Source: Alcanivorax sp. DSM 26293 (GTDB taxonomy: Bacteria > Pseudomonadota > Gammaproteobacteria > Pseudomonadales > Alcanivoracaceae). Taken from it: DNA of 64,000 nucleotides. The stretch is from assembly GCF_900107995.1 (NCBI RefSeq), contig NZ_FNUM01000005.1, positions 124,001 to 188,000 of the forward strand, in the 5' to 3' direction. Each line of letters opens with the position of its first letter. Position 1 is the first letter of the stretch. Positions 1 through 8,486 of the stretch are shown here, in pieces. The translations under genes were made by a program, and so were the position numbers. The notes beneath the pieces were generated by a model, which was given only the letters and a program-made list of their open reading frames with translations, was not told the DNA's origin and did no database searches.

Positions 1-1907
1 TGGAAGCTGGAGCGTTCCCGCTCGTTTTCTTCCAGATCCCATTGGGCTTCAGTGTAGAGGTACCAGTCGCGGGCAAAGTTCCATCGGGCGTCGCCCACCA
101 GTGGTGTCTGGTCATCGGTGGGGTCTTCCACGGTCTGTTCGGTGGTTACCTTGCGATCTTCGAAGTAGAACCCCTGGGCCACCCGCAGCCGCAGCTGTTC
201 CCGGCCGGTGGCATCATGGAGGAAACGGCTGGTCAGGCCCAGCGCCAGTTTTTCCTCATCGCCGATGCGGTCATAGCCGATAAAACGGTTTTCCCGGAAC
301 AGGGAGTTGTAGGAAAAGGTGAGCTCGCGGCTGTCAAAGTTGGGCAGGAAGTCCTGATTCTTGTAGGCCACCTTGTTGACGAACAGACGCGGTTCCAGGG
401 TCTGGGTGTAATCCTCGCCGAGCCAGCGGCTGGGGCGCTCGAAGAACAGACCGGAGTCCAGGCTGGCGCCCCAGGTAGTGATATCCGGATTGTCCTCGGC
501 GTTGGCGTCCACGCTGTCCAGCTCATAACGGGTGTGATATAGCCGGGCGCGGGGTTCCAGATAGCCCCAGGGCTTCTGCAGGCGCAGGTTCAGGGCCGGG
601 GCCGCGTGGGCGCGCAGGCCGGTGGCCTTGCCGCTGTCATCGGAACCGCTGCGCTCGAAGGAGGTGATGTCCGACAGCCACAGACCCTTGAGAGGGCCAT
701 ACAGGGTGGGATCGCCGGTGAGCTGCAGCTGGGGCAGACGGCGGTAGGGCAGGTCCTGATCCTCCAGGGTCGGGTCGATGGTCTGCCAGGACTGCATGCG
801 CCCCAGTACCTGCCAGGTGCGACCGTAATAGCGGGCTTCCGCCAGTCGGGGCAGGTGCGTCTGGGAGCTGATCTCCAGACCGGTATCCAGATCCTTGAAG
901 TAGAAGTCGTCCGACACATAGTTGAAGTCGGTCTTCAGGTTCCAGCGGTTGATATTGCCCCGGTGGCTCCAGCGGGCCACCTGGCGGTCTTCATCGTCAA
1001 ACTTGCGGTCGTTGAACAGCACCCCGTAGCTGATGTCGCCTTCGCCCCAGGGCGTCAGATAGCGGAATTCGGAGTCCACCCCTTCGCCGCGGCCATCAAT
1101 AAAGCGGGGCCCGATGGTGGCATCCAGCTGTGGGTGGATGTTCACGTAGATCGGTTGGGTAATATCCAGGCCGCCGCTGCTGTCGCCGATGGCGATGGTG
1201 GGGAACAGCAGGCCGGTCTTGCGCCGGTCATCAATGGGGAAGGTCAGCCAGGGCAGCCAGAAAATCGGCATGCTTTTGACTTTCAGCACCACATTGTTGG
1301 CTTCGCCCCAGCCCTTTTCCCGGTCCAGGAAAATCCGCTCCCCTTCCAGTGACCAGCCATTGGAGCCTGGCGCACAGGTGGTATAGGAGCCACGGGTAAT
1401 GGTGGTGGTGGTCTCATTGAGGAAGATGTAGTCGGCGCTGCCCCGTGCGGCGGTGTTGAACAGGGAATAGCGCACCCCCAGCAGGCTGCCTTCCTTGCGG
1501 CGGGTCTGGCCGCTCATGCTGGAGGCAATAAAGGTGGCCTGGTCGCTTTCCAGACGCATGCCGTTTTCCAGCTGGAACTTGCCCGTGGCCTGGTCCAGTT
1601 GGGCGCTGTCGGTGGTAATGCGGCTGCCGGGCTGTTCGATCAGCACGTCGCCATCCAGCTCGATCAGGCCATTCTGCGACATGGTGGAGTGGTCAGCGGT
1701 GACCACGGTGTCGCTGCCTTCCACAGGAATGCCCACGGCGGGGTTATAGTAGATGCCGCCACACCATTCCGGAATGCTGCGCTGTTGCACGGCGGGGAAC
1801 GTGGCCATTTCTTCGCGGTCAACCCAGTTGAGGTCGTTGTCCGCGGTACTGGTGCCTGCCAGAAGCAGCAGGCCAGGGATCAGAATTCGTTGTACGGGCA
1901 GTGGCAT
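1..1907 (-). CDS. lptD: LPS-assembly protein LptD, C-terminal part beyond window edge
   Basis: Outer-membrane beta-barrel of the Lpt machine that inserts lipopolysaccharide into the outer leaflet, acting with lipoprotein LptE. Translating the minus strand from the ATG at 1907 gives MPLPVQRILIPGLLLLAGTS, a signal peptide, then a periplasmic OstA-type jellyroll (ELDGDVLIEQPG, GSADYIFLNE, TRGSYTTCAPGSNGWSLEGE) and the start of the barrel (GLLFPTIAIGDSSGGLDITQ, RLYHTRYELD). The frame stays open through about 635 codons to the left edge, so the 3' end is missing. A Cys in the TRGSYTTCAPG segment fits the disulfide-bearing N-domain. It is divergent from amgK, a linkage conserved in pseudomonads. 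Confidence 0.93.
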   Translation of the reverse strand, partial: MPLPVQRILIPGLLLLAGTSTADNDLNWVDREEMATFPAVQQRSIPEWCGGIYYNPAVGIPVEGSDTVVTADHSTMSQNGLIELDGDVLIEQPGSRITTDSAQLDQATGKFQLENGMRLESDQATFIASSMSGQTRRKEGSLLGVRYSLFNTAARGSADYIFLNETTTTITRGSYTTCAPGSNGWSLEGERIFLDREKGWGEANNVVLKVKSMPIFWLPWLTFPIDDRRKTGLLFPTIAIGDSSGGLDITQPIYVNIHPQLDATIGPRFIDGRGEGVDSEFRYLTPWGEGDISYGVLFNDRKFDDEDRQVARWSHRGNINRWNLKTDFNYVSDDFYFKDLDTGLEISSQTHLPRLAEARYYGRTWQVLGRMQSWQTIDPTLEDQDLPYRRLPQLQLTGDPTLYGPLKGLWLSDITSFERSGSDDSGKATGLRAHAAPALNLRLQKPWGYLEPRARLYHTRYELDSVDANAEDNPDITTWGASLDSGLFFERPSRWLGEDYTQTLEPRLFVNKVAYKNQDFLPNFDSRELTFSYNSLFRENRFIGYDRIGDEEKLALGLTSRFLHDATGREQLRLRVAQGFYFEDRKVTTEQTVEDPTDDQTPLVGDARWNFARDWYLYTEAQWDLEENERERSSF

Positions 1908-1996
1908 CGGCTGCTCAGAACAGGTAAAAAGGCCGTTTTGCACCGCGCGGATAACTGGCGCGGTAAAAGCGGCAGTGTAATGGAACAAGGAAGGCA
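1908..1996. promoter_or_regulatory. Divergent lptD/amgK promoter region
   Basis: An 89-bp gap separates the two divergent starts, so both promoters should lie here or reach into the genes. The only clear element is a purine-rich ribosome-binding site, AAGGAAGG (about 1986-1993), just before the amgK ATG. No confident -35/-10 pair was identified. Confidence 0.4.
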
Positions 1997-2995
1997 ATGC
2001 AGCCTGATAAAAGTAATTCTCACGTAGATCTGCGTAAGCAGGCTCTCGATCAGTGGGTAAGCGCTCACATTGGCGCTGAGCTGGCGGGTGTGCCGGCCTC
2101 TGCGGACGCCAGCTTTCGCCGCTATTTCCGTTATCAGCACGATGGCCGCAGCCTGATCGCCATGGATGCGCCACCGGCCCAGGAAGATTGCCGCCCCTTT
2201 ATTGATGTGGCCCGGCGTCTTCAGCGTGCCGGCCTGCATGTGCCGGAAATCGTTCATCAGGATCTGCAGCAGGGCTTCCTGTTGCTCACCGACATGGGCA
2301 ATGAGACCTGGCTCACCGCCCTCAATGAGGGTAATGCGGATGCCTGGTACAGCGCCGCCATCGACACCCTGATTACCCAGCAATTGCATACCGATGTGGC
2401 CGGTCTGCCGGTCTATGACGAGGCCCTGCTGCAGCGGGAACTGGAGCTGTTCCCCCAATGGTACCTGTTTCGCCACCGGGAAAAGGTGGTCACCGGCGAG
2501 CTGCGCCAGCGTCTGGACCGGGTGTTTACCGTGCTGATCGAATCGGCCCTGGCCCAGCCGCAGGTGTTCGTGCACCGGGACTACATGCCCCGCAACCTGA
2601 TGGTGTCCGACCCCAACCCCGGGGTGCTGGACTTCCAGGACGCGGTGGCCGGGCCCATCAGTTATGACGTGATCAGCCTGTTCAAGGATGCCTTTATCAG
2701 CTGGCCGGAAGCGCGGGTGCTGGGTTGGCTGCGGGAGTATTTCGACAAGGCCACCGCCGCAGGCCTGCCGGTGCCGGCGGAGTTCGATACCTTCCTGCGC
2801 GATTGCGACCTGATGGGCGCCCAGCGCCATCTCAAGGTGATCGGCATCTTTGCGCGCATCTGCCACCGGGACGGCAAACCCAAATACCTGGGCGATGTAG
2901 CCCGGTTCTTCGCCTACCTGCGCACCGTCATCGCCCGCCGTCCGGAGCTGGCGGACCTGGAATGGATCCTGGATCAGCTCGAGGACAACGAGTGA
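1997..2995 (+). CDS. amgK: N-acetylmuramate/N-acetylglucosamine kinase AmgK
   Basis: Anomeric sugar kinase of the peptidoglycan recycling route that converts MurNAc to MurNAc-1-phosphate in the cytoplasm. The 332-residue protein has the aminoglycoside-phosphotransferase fold: a catalytic-loop motif [14 protein letters not shown] (H-x-D-x4-N type) followed by a metal-binding DFQDAVAGP where kinases have DFG. A good Shine-Dalgarno lies just upstream. Its stop overlaps the next gene's GTG (GTGA), so murU is probably translationally coupled. The position beside lptD matches Pseudomonas, where this pair lets cells bypass de novo UDP-MurNAc synthesis. The older annotation would be a generic phosphotransferase. 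Confidence 0.88.
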   Translation: MQPDKSNSHVDLRKQALDQWVSAHIGAELAGVPASADASFRRYFRYQHDGRSLIAMDAPPAQEDCRPFIDVARRLQRAGLHVPEIVHQDLQQGFLLLTDMGNETWLTALNEGNADAWYSAAIDTLITQQLHTDVAGLPVYDEALLQRELELFPQWYLFRHREKVVTGELRQRLDRVFTVLIESALAQPQVFVHRDYMPRNLMVSDPNPGVLDFQDAVAGPISYDVISLFKDAFISWPEARVLGWLREYFDKATAAGLPVPAEFDTFLRDCDLMGAQRHLKVIGIFARICHRDGKPKYLGDVARFFAYLRTVIARRPELADLEWILDQLEDNE

Positions 2996-3657
2996 AGGCG
3001 ATGATCCTGGCCGCCGGCTACGGCAAGCGCATGCGGCCCCTCACCGATCACACCCCCAAGCCCCTGCTGCAGGCGGGGGGCAAGGCGCTGATCGAATACC
3101 ACATCGAGAAACTGCGCGATGGGGGCATCGATTCCCTGGTGATCAACACCGGCTGGCTGGGCGACCGGCTGGCCGCCACCCTGGGCGATGGTCGGCGCTT
3201 TGGCATTCCCATCGTCTATTCCCATGAAGGTACCCCGCTGGAAACCGCCGGCGGCATTCGCCGGGCGCTGCCCTTGCTGGGGGATGCTCCCTTTGTGCTG
3301 GTCAACGGCGATATCTGGACCGACTTTGACCTGTCCCGGTTGGTGACCGAGCGGCCCGACCCGGTGCATCTGGTGCTGGTGGATAACCCGGACCACCACC
3401 CGGGTGGGGATTTTCATCTGACAGAGGGGGGGCGGGTGCGCGATAATGACGAACCCAGGCTGACCTATGCGGGCATCGGGCGGTTCGATCCGGCCCTGTT
3501 CCGGGGTCTGCCCGATGGCGAAGCGAAACTGGCGCCGCTGCTACGCGCCGCCATGGCCGACGATGCTGTCAGCGGTGAGCACCACCCGGGTCAATGGTGG
3601 GACATCGGCACCCCGGAGCGCCTGGAGGAACTGGATCGGTTACTCAAGAGCCCCTGA
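2992..3657 (+). CDS. murU: N-acetylmuramate-1-phosphate uridylyltransferase MurU
   Basis: Nucleotidyltransferase that makes UDP-MurNAc from MurNAc-1-phosphate, the step after AmgK. The GTG start at 2992 overlaps the amgK stop and yields [20 protein letters not shown]. LAAGxGxRMxPLT with the following KPLL is the nucleotide-binding signature of the family. [10 protein letters not shown] carries the metal-binding Asp, and [13 protein letters not shown] is the usual C-terminal motif. At 221 residues it is the short single-domain form typical of MurU and lacks the extra C-terminal domain of GlmU. Starting at the internal ATG (3001) would trim only three residues. Confidence 0.88.
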   Translation: MKAMILAAGYGKRMRPLTDHTPKPLLQAGGKALIEYHIEKLRDGGIDSLVINTGWLGDRLAATLGDGRRFGIPIVYSHEGTPLETAGGIRRALPLLGDAPFVLVNGDIWTDFDLSRLVTERPDPVHLVLVDNPDHHPGGDFHLTEGGRVRDNDEPRLTYAGIGRFDPALFRGLPDGEAKLAPLLRAAMADDAVSGEHHPGQWWDIGTPERLEELDRLLKSP

Positions 3658-3678
3658 TCCAGCGCCGAAAATGGTTTT

Positions 3679-3802
3679 GTAGGAGCGTCGCTGGCGGCGC
3701 GATCACTGGGTTTCGAGTTGCGAGCAACGCGTTTCGAAAGGCCAAACCGGCGCTTTTGATTTTGCTTTTCGCCACTCGAAACTCCTTACTCGCAACTGTC
3801 TT
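3679..3802. repeat. Intergenic hairpin repeats between murU and rpe
   Basis: A REP-like unit (TGTAGGAGCGTCGCTGGCGG, from about 3679) is followed by an inverted-repeat block of the TTTCGAAAGGC family: a GAGTTGCGAGCAACGCGTTTCG arm region near 3715-3745 is complemented by TTTTCGCCACTCGAAACTCC near 3774-3793. Related arms recur at 23280-23355 and 42795-42870. The block probably ends the murU transcript and insulates rpe. Confidence 0.6.
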
Positions 3803-3817
3803 TACTGAGGAATCTTC

Positions 3818-4492
3818 ATGCCCAAGCAGGATTATCTGATCGCCCCCTCCATTCTCGCGGCCAACTTCGCCCGTCTCGGGGAAGAATGCGATAACGTGCT
3901 GGCCGCCGGGGCGGACGTGATCCACTTCGACGTGATGGACAACCACTACGTGCCCAACCTGACCATCGGCCCCATGGTCTGCAAGGCCCTGCGCGACCAC
4001 GGCATCACCGCCCCCATCGACGTGCACCTGATGGTCAGCCCGGTGGACGACCTGATCGGCATGTTCGCCGAGGCCGGCGCCAGCTACATCACCTTTCACC
4101 CGGAAGCCAGCCAGCACGTGGATCGCTCCCTGCAACTGATCAAAAGCTACGGCTGCAAAGCTGGCCTGGTGCTCAATCCGGCCACCCGTCCTGACTGCCT
4201 GGAATACGTCATGGACAAGCTGGACATGATCCTGCTGATGAGCGTGAACCCGGGCTTCGGTGGCCAGAAGTTCATCCCCTCCACCCTGGACAAGACCCGC
4301 GCCGTGCGCCAGATGATCGATGCCAGCGGCTACGACATCCGTCTGGAAGTGGATGGCGGCGTCTCTGAAAAGAACATCCGTGACGTGGCCGCCGCCGGCG
4401 CCGACACCTTCGTGGCGGGCTCCGCCATCTTCGGCAAGGACGACTACGCCGCCGTCATCCAGCAAATGCGCGAGGAGCTGGCGCAGGCCTGA
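3818..4492 (+). CDS. rpe: Ribulose-phosphate 3-epimerase
   Basis: Interconverts ribulose-5-phosphate and xylulose-5-phosphate in the pentose phosphate pathway. The 224-residue protein is a complete TIM barrel with family signatures in order: [16 protein letters not shown] near the N-terminus, [17 protein letters not shown] with metal ligands, DVHLMV, a phosphate-contacting segment [16 protein letters not shown], and [19 protein letters not shown] with FVAGSAIF at the C-terminus. Length is normal for the family. It is preceded by an AGGAATC-type ribosome-binding site. In many relatives rpe precedes gph and trpE; here trpE is about 20 kb away, so that cluster has been split. Confidence 0.96.
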   Translation: MPKQDYLIAPSILAANFARLGEECDNVLAAGADVIHFDVMDNHYVPNLTIGPMVCKALRDHGITAPIDVHLMVSPVDDLIGMFAEAGASYITFHPEASQHVDRSLQLIKSYGCKAGLVLNPATRPDCLEYVMDKLDMILLMSVNPGFGGQKFIPSTLDKTRAVRQMIDASGYDIRLEVDGGVSEKNIRDVAAAGADTFVAGSAIFGKDDYAAVIQQMREELAQA

Positions 4493-4520
4493 GGGCCTAC
4501 ACCGCTCAGGAGGGAACCGA

Positions 4521-5126
4521 ATGGCCCTGCCGCTGCCTTATCCCTCCATGCGCTACGCGACCCTGCTATTCACCTGTCTGATGCTCCTGCTGGCCGGCTG
4601 TGCCAGCAGGTCGCCCGTTGCCCCGGAATCCATGACCGAGGCTCCGGCGGCAATCCGTGCCAAGCAGAAAGCCCGCTCAGGCAATAGCGCCCCGGATTTG
4701 CAGGCCCAGCAGGAAATGGATGCACTGGTGGCAGACGTGATGGCCGAAGTGCCACCCCTGCGCGTGTCCCTGGAAGCCCAGCACGAAGACTGGAAAGGTG
4801 TTCCCTACCGCTACGGCGGCTTGAGTCCTCGCGGCGTGGACTGCTCCGGTTTTGTCTATCTCACCTTCCTGTCCCGCCTGGGCATGGAAGTGCCGCGCAC
4901 TACCACTGAATTGCTGCAAAGTGGCGAAAAGGTCAAACGTGACGAGATTCAGGTGGGCGACCTGGTGTTCTTCCGCACCGGCCCCGGTAACCGCCATGTG
5001 GGCATCTACATGGGCAACGGCGATTTCTTGCATGCGTCCTCCAGCCAGGGCGTCATGACGTCCTCCCTGAGTAATCCTTATTGGCATCGGCGGTACTGGC
5101 AGGCTCGGCGGTTAGCCGGTTTGTAA
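4521..5126 (+). CDS. NlpC/P60 family cell-wall hydrolase lipoprotein
   Basis: Predicted outer-membrane lipoprotein with a papain-like NlpC/P60 endopeptidase domain, which in this family cuts peptide stems of peptidoglycan. I start it at 4521 because CAGGAGGG lies a few bases upstream. This gives an N-terminal hydrophobic stretch ending in the lipobox LLLAGC (Cys around residue 25). The C-terminal domain shows the catalytic Cys in GVDCSGFVYLTF, and the His in GNRHVGIYMGNGDFLHASS. Total length is about 201 residues, as for Spr/MepS-type enzymes. The exact bond cleaved cannot be told from sequence. Confidence 0.85.
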   Translation: MALPLPYPSMRYATLLFTCLMLLLAGCASRSPVAPESMTEAPAAIRAKQKARSGNSAPDLQAQQEMDALVADVMAEVPPLRVSLEAQHEDWKGVPYRYGGLSPRGVDCSGFVYLTFLSRLGMEVPRTTTELLQSGEKVKRDEIQVGDLVFFRTGPGNRHVGIYMGNGDFLHASSSQGVMTSSLSNPYWHRRYWQARRLAGL

Positions 5127-5429
5127 TACGCGCCATCTCGTGCGCGCCTGGCGTTACCGCACCTAACCCCTCTGCCAAACGAGTAGGGTGCACTGAGCCT
5201 AAGGTGAACTGCACCATTTCCCGCCCACGCGGTGCAGTTCGCCCCAGGCTCAGTGCACCCTACGCAAACCGCAATTCATCCGTTGTGCCCGAAACCTTCC
5301 ACTTATTGTCGGCCTGATATGTGGCCACTGCACCGCCCGTTTTCACCCACGCGCAAGTTGGATTTGTAGGATATGACTTACATATTTTTTTAAGTTGCTG
5401 AGATAAAGTGAATTTTCATTTGCATAGCA
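5127..5429. repeat. Intergenic region with a long hairpin repeat
   Basis: A 303-bp gap without a gene. Its main content is a near-perfect hairpin: an 18-bp arm at 5183-5200 (GTAGGGTGCACTGAGCCT) pairs exactly with 5246-5263, and an inner 10-bp arm at 5206-5215 (GAACTGCACC) pairs with 5231-5240. Downstream the sequence becomes AT-rich, marking the entry to the accessory patch. It may act as a terminator or barrier for the preceding lipoprotein gene. Confidence 0.6.
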
Positions 5430-5909
5430 GTGCGGGTTGCGCTGCGTTTTTTGCGCGATTTTTTTGGGGAGATTCATGCGTTTCTTGGTTTTTTTGTAGC
5501 ATTCCTTGCTGGTTGTTCGACTTCGCCAGCGATGAATAACCGGGTTCAGCAATTCAATGCCGCACAGGAAGCGCAATACTCACCTACACGGGCAGAGCTT
5601 AAGGAGCTTCCGGGTGGCGTCTCCAATCTAGAGTTCGGAGTCTGGGCGGGTGTTCCCGGCGAGTCTGCGGCTAACGCAGCGTACCGGAAAAGAATTTTCG
5701 ATAGCTTTAGAACCCAATGTGGTTTTGACGAAAGCCAATTGAAGGAGGTGCGGATTGTTAAGCATGATCCTCCAATCTGGTACGAAGTTTGGGTATTTAA
5801 TAATCCAGAGTCTCAGCGCCCTGATAATACATCCGGCCTTTCCGTGGTCATGAGATTTAATCCAATGACAAATATTACCAACACCTCCTTCCGTGGGGAT
5901 TGTGATTGA
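5430..5909 (+). CDS. Putative lipoprotein of unknown function, possible frameshift at its start
   Basis: I do not recognise the family. The open frame from a GTG at 5430 has a lipobox FLAGCS and then a soluble domain of about 125 residues (GVWAGVPGESAANAAYRKR, MRFNPMTNITNTSFRGDCD) with a Cys near each end of the domain. That GTG has no ribosome-binding site. A better start, ATG at 5476 preceded by GGGGAG, encodes MRFLVF and then hits TAG after a run of seven T (5489-5495). One extra T would join it to VAFLAGCS, a perfect short lipoprotein signal. So either this copy is frameshifted, or the T-run slips. Base composition is AT-richer than the flanks. Confidence 0.55.
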   Translation: MRVALRFLRDFFGEIHAFLGFFVAFLAGCSTSPAMNNRVQQFNAAQEAQYSPTRAELKELPGGVSNLEFGVWAGVPGESAANAAYRKRIFDSFRTQCGFDESQLKEVRIVKHDPPIWYEVWVFNNPESQRPDNTSGLSVVMRFNPMTNITNTSFRGDCD

Positions 5910-5985
5910 TGGGGGTTGAGGGAAGGGGAAATGAAGGCCTGCCTTGTTGCTAGTCGCTTATTGTTTTTTATAAATGGAGGTGATC

Positions 5986-6408
5986 ATGAAGGTTTCAATT
6001 TTTGGGGTTTTGTTGTCTGGATCCCTTTTTATGTGCAGTCATGCCTTTGCTGAATATTCCGGTAAGGGTGGTATGGCAGCATATGATATTAGTTCTGAGG
6101 TTTATGAATACCATTACAAACATGGTTTTACGGGGGAGGATGCTATGGGCTGGGACCCTAATCTACAGTACGCCTGGTCAAGAGTTGGTGCCGCGATGAC
6201 CTGCAATGTTGATATGGATAAGGCGCTAGTTTTAAAGGGGCTGAGTAATGAATTTGGCAATGATCCATTTATTCATGACATGAACGGCGTTGGCTTTCAT
6301 CATATGCAAAGCAAGAATATTGAAGGTTTTTGCTCGCCAGAGCGCGTTGATGAGATTAAGGATTTGATTCCGAATATGGAGGCCGGAGAGTTTCCTGAGA
6401 AATTCTAA
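5986..6408 (+). CDS. Small secreted protein of unknown function
   Basis: About 140 residues, family not recognised. The start at 5986 is chosen because GGAGGTGATC lies immediately upstream; an in-frame ATG at 5974 lies within that ribosome-binding region. The N-terminus MKVSIFGVLLSGSLFMCSHA followed by FAEYS is a Sec signal peptide with an AFA-E cleavage site. The mature part has two Cys residues (MTCNVD, GFCSPERVDE) that could form a disulfide, suggesting a periplasmic protein. Codon usage is AT-rich, like the neighbouring small genes, which points to acquired DNA. Confidence 0.6.
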   Translation: MKVSIFGVLLSGSLFMCSHAFAEYSGKGGMAAYDISSEVYEYHYKHGFTGEDAMGWDPNLQYAWSRVGAAMTCNVDMDKALVLKGLSNEFGNDPFIHDMNGVGFHHMQSKNIEGFCSPERVDEIKDLIPNMEAGEFPEKF

Positions 6409-6449
6409 AAAAACGGGATTGAAAATTGTGAACACGGGGCCGTAATAAC

Positions 6450-6478
6450 ATTGGGTCAGGTCTCCCAATCCCCATCAG
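6450..6478 (+). repeat. GGGTCAGGT element end
   Basis: Contains TTGGGTCAGGTCTCCCAAT. The same GGGTCAGGT signature appears in the opposite orientation at about 7108-7116. From memory, this signature marks ends of small palindromic elements associated with IS200-type/REP-associated transposases. No transposase is present here. Confidence 0.4.
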
Positions 6479-6532
6479 CCTGGAAAATGGTTGGCATGCA
6501 GCTGTTGGCTAAATGAAGATAGTGGTAATCAT

Positions 6533-6826
6533 ATGCATCCGATTTTTCTGTATTGCCTGGGAATGCTTTTCGCTTGGGTGCTGTTGGAGTTTCTGGCGAG
6601 AAGCGGCCTGATGGCGTCTTCAAATGCAGCCTTGATGCTTGCTTTGGGTGTCATGCTGGCCATCGTTAGTTTGGTTGATTGGCAGCTGAATAGTCCTATG
6701 GTAAATGCTAGGACGGGTGACAATGTGACACTGGACGATTACATTGAGATTAATGGAGTAGTGGTTGTGTTTGCATTTTTAGTGTCAATTATTCTTGAGG
6801 TCAGGAAAAGACAGAGTGGGAAATAA
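6533..6826 (+). CDS. Small membrane protein of unknown function
   Basis: 97 residues starting MHPIFLYCLGMLFAWVLLEF. Three hydrophobic segments are visible: residues about 4-20, 28-46 (AALMLALGVMLAIVSLV) and 72-88 (INGVVVVFAFLVSIILEV), with a polar loop VNARTGDNVTLDDYIE between the second and third and a basic tail RKRQSGK. The family is not recognised. An in-frame upstream GTG/ATG extension is possible but lacks a signal. The gene lies between two oppositely oriented GGGTCAGGT motifs and could be cargo of a small mobile element. Confidence 0.5.
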   Translation: MHPIFLYCLGMLFAWVLLEFLARSGLMASSNAALMLALGVMLAIVSLVDWQLNSPMVNARTGDNVTLDDYIEINGVVVVFAFLVSIILEVRKRQSGK

Positions 6827-6895
6827 GGGAAAATGTGACTGGGGCATGCCTTAGGGCACTGTGGCAGGTCTTTCCTTTCCCAAAGCGTGTGGCAG

Positions 6896-7048
6896 TCAGC
6901 CCTCTGAAAGCTTTCCCAAAACCCGACTAATATTTTCCCCCGCAGACACTTCGAATCGCTCGCTTAAGTCAGCCGTGTGGTAAAGCGCCCCCTGACCCAG
7001 AAAACCCTCCAGCACCGCACTCCGCCCTTTCCGAAACACCGCCTCCGG
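6896..7048 (-). pseudogene. Remnant duplicate of the phosphohydrolase gene 3' end
   Basis: Read on the minus strand, this stretch encodes EAVFRKGRSAVLEGFLGQGA, followed by a segment with YHTADLSERFEVSA and ending NISRVLGKLSEG-stop. It aligns without gaps to the last 50 or so residues of the intact phosphohydrolase at 8697-9326 (EEAFRKGRSAVLQSFLDQAV ... NLSRALGTLSED-stop). Similarity even continues past the stop codon (CCCAAAGCG in both). The 5' part of the gene is absent and is replaced by a palindromic element. It is therefore a truncated, diverged partial duplication and not a functional gene. Confidence 0.82.
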
Positions 7049-7058
7049 GGTCGGGAAT

Positions 7059-7116
7059 GGGGTCGGGCCTCCCATTTCCCATTAAACCTAAGCCTGGGAA
7101 ATAGTATACCTGACCC
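7059..7116. mobile_element. MITE-like palindrome with GGGTC ends
   Basis: Two imperfect inverted arms, 7059-7081 (GGGGTCGGGCCTCCCATTTC start) and 7096-7116 (GGGAAATAGTATACCTGACC), flank a short AT-rich loop. The arms share the GGGTC(A/G)GG and ATTTCCC blocks. It abuts the broken end of the phosphohydrolase remnant, so it probably marks the breakpoint of the rearrangement. No coding capacity. Confidence 0.5.
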
Positions 7117-7132
7117 TCAATGGCTGCACTCG

Positions 7133-7843
7133 CTATTGTTGTGCTGCAAGATCCATAGAGCGTGAAATGAACTCTACTGCCTGACCATGTAGCTTTGGCC
7201 AATTTCGAAGCTCTGGTGTATGAAACTTGAATTCATAACCAAGCTGACGGTCTGGAAGAGTGCCTATCATTTTGCAAAAGCCCTGGAATCGGCCCAGACA
7301 CTCAATCCTGAATTCTGTGTCGCCGCGGACAAAGTAATACCAAGAGGAGTCCGCTGTTAGCTGCTTCCGATATACTTTATATTCGCCATATTTATCCCAG
7401 AGGCCAGTATCTTTCGTCTTTTCATCTAAGCCATAATCAAAATAGCGCGTCCCAAGTAGATAAATTTCACCATGAAAGCGCTCCTCTTTTTCCCAGTGTT
7501 CCTTGCAAGCATTCCAACCTGGTAGACATAAATGCACGTTTATTTTTCGGGCTTCTCTCTTTTTTCGCAGGCTAGGAACCCAGCTAGAGTCAGAGTCTTC
7601 AAGACATGCGTCAGAGATCAAAAAGCTAGCCTCTCTCCTGTCGGCGCAAGCGGTCTTGACACATTGGTTTTCTACATTCGTGTAAGCCGCGCAGTAGCCA
7701 ATCGAAATTGGCTTGGCCTGCCCCGATAGACAATCGTAATGAAGCGCCTCTGAATCATCTGCAGCTTGGCTTTCTAATGGCGCCCCCAAATACAAGACGA
7801 TCAGTAGTGGCTGAGCGAAGCGCCAGCGGTTACTCCTTTTCAT
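7133..7843 (-). CDS. Exported protein of unknown function
   Basis: 236 residues from the ATG at 7843. The N-terminus MKRSNRWRFAQPLLIVLYLG followed by APLESQAADD is a Sec signal peptide with cleavage likely after SQA. The mature part is rich in Cys (CLSGQAKPISIGYC, CVKTACADR, CLPGWNACKEHW, IECLGRFQGFCKMIG), suggesting several disulfides in the periplasm. The start overlaps the stop of the upstream lipoprotein gene by 14 bp, so the two are co-transcribed. Its C-terminal third resembles that of the partner (C-x(n)-C-x-I ... W-x-x-L ... F-I-x-x-S-M/I). Function is unknown; the base composition is AT-richer than the flanks. Confidence 0.62.
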   Translation of the reverse strand: MKRSNRWRFAQPLLIVLYLGAPLESQAADDSEALHYDCLSGQAKPISIGYCAAYTNVENQCVKTACADRREASFLISDACLEDSDSSWVPSLRKKREARKINVHLCLPGWNACKEHWEKEERFHGEIYLLGTRYFDYGLDEKTKDTGLWDKYGEYKVYRKQLTADSSWYYFVRGDTEFRIECLGRFQGFCKMIGTLPDRQLGYEFKFHTPELRNWPKLHGQAVEFISRSMDLAAQQ

Positions 7844-8486
7844 TATCAATTTTTTCCTGCGTGGCTTTAAATTTAGCAACTCTGATTGACTGGGCCACAA
7901 ATTGATCCAGTGACGCCATCAAGGCCTGCCAGTCATAATCCTGGAATCTTCCTGGATAAGTCAGTCGATAGCTGACGCTTTTCCCCGCATTCGCTTCGAT
8001 ATGACAAAGGGACCAGCCAGGCTCACTTTCACTGCAACTGCCATGGAACAATTTTCCCTTCCGGGAAAAGAAATATATCCGCCTACCTTTCTTGTAAAAA
8101 GAAAATGGGCCAATGTCCCTAAGGTACTCACCTTTCATGGCCGACATCTGAAGACCATGAGTTATTTCATCCCGTCTAGGGAACTGATAGCGAACAAATA
8201 ATGCGCCATATTCCTGGCACGGCAAGGCCTGCCCGGGACAGAATACCATCACAGGAAAATCGCCATTTCCACTAAACATTGACGTCCCTGTAACCTCTTC
8301 CTGATAGAGGCAGTTTTTGTTAATAGCCAGCGAGGAATAGTGTTTTTCTTTGTAAGATATATCTCTAACAATTAGGTCGCCTTCTAGACACTCCTGTAGT
8401 GCAACAGCGTACTCGTCATTAATTCCTCGACTTTGGCATGCGCTTAGCAAAATTAAAAATGACAGCATAGCCAGCAATGATTTCAT
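7830..8486 (-). CDS. Lipoprotein of unknown function
   Basis: 218 residues when started at 8486, chosen because GGGGA lies upstream and the N-terminus becomes MKSLLAMLSFLILLSACQSR with a clean lipobox (LLSAC). The remaining domain contains paired Cys residues (CLEGDLI, NKNCLYQ, CPGQALPCQEYG, GSCSESEPGWSLCHIE) and ends in a lysine/glutamate-rich tail. I do not recognise the family. It is the first gene of a two-gene unit with the exported protein downstream (14-bp overlap), and the two look distantly paralogous in their C-terminal halves. Context suggests an acquired cell-envelope pair. Confidence 0.62.
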   Translation of the reverse strand: MKSLLAMLSFLILLSACQSRGINDEYAVALQECLEGDLIVRDISYKEKHYSSLAINKNCLYQEEVTGTSMFSGNGDFPVMVFCPGQALPCQEYGALFVRYQFPRRDEITHGLQMSAMKGEYLRDIGPFSFYKKGRRIYFFSRKGKLFHGSCSESEPGWSLCHIEANAGKSVSYRLTYPGRFQDYDWQALMASLDQFVAQSIRVAKFKATQEKIDNEKE

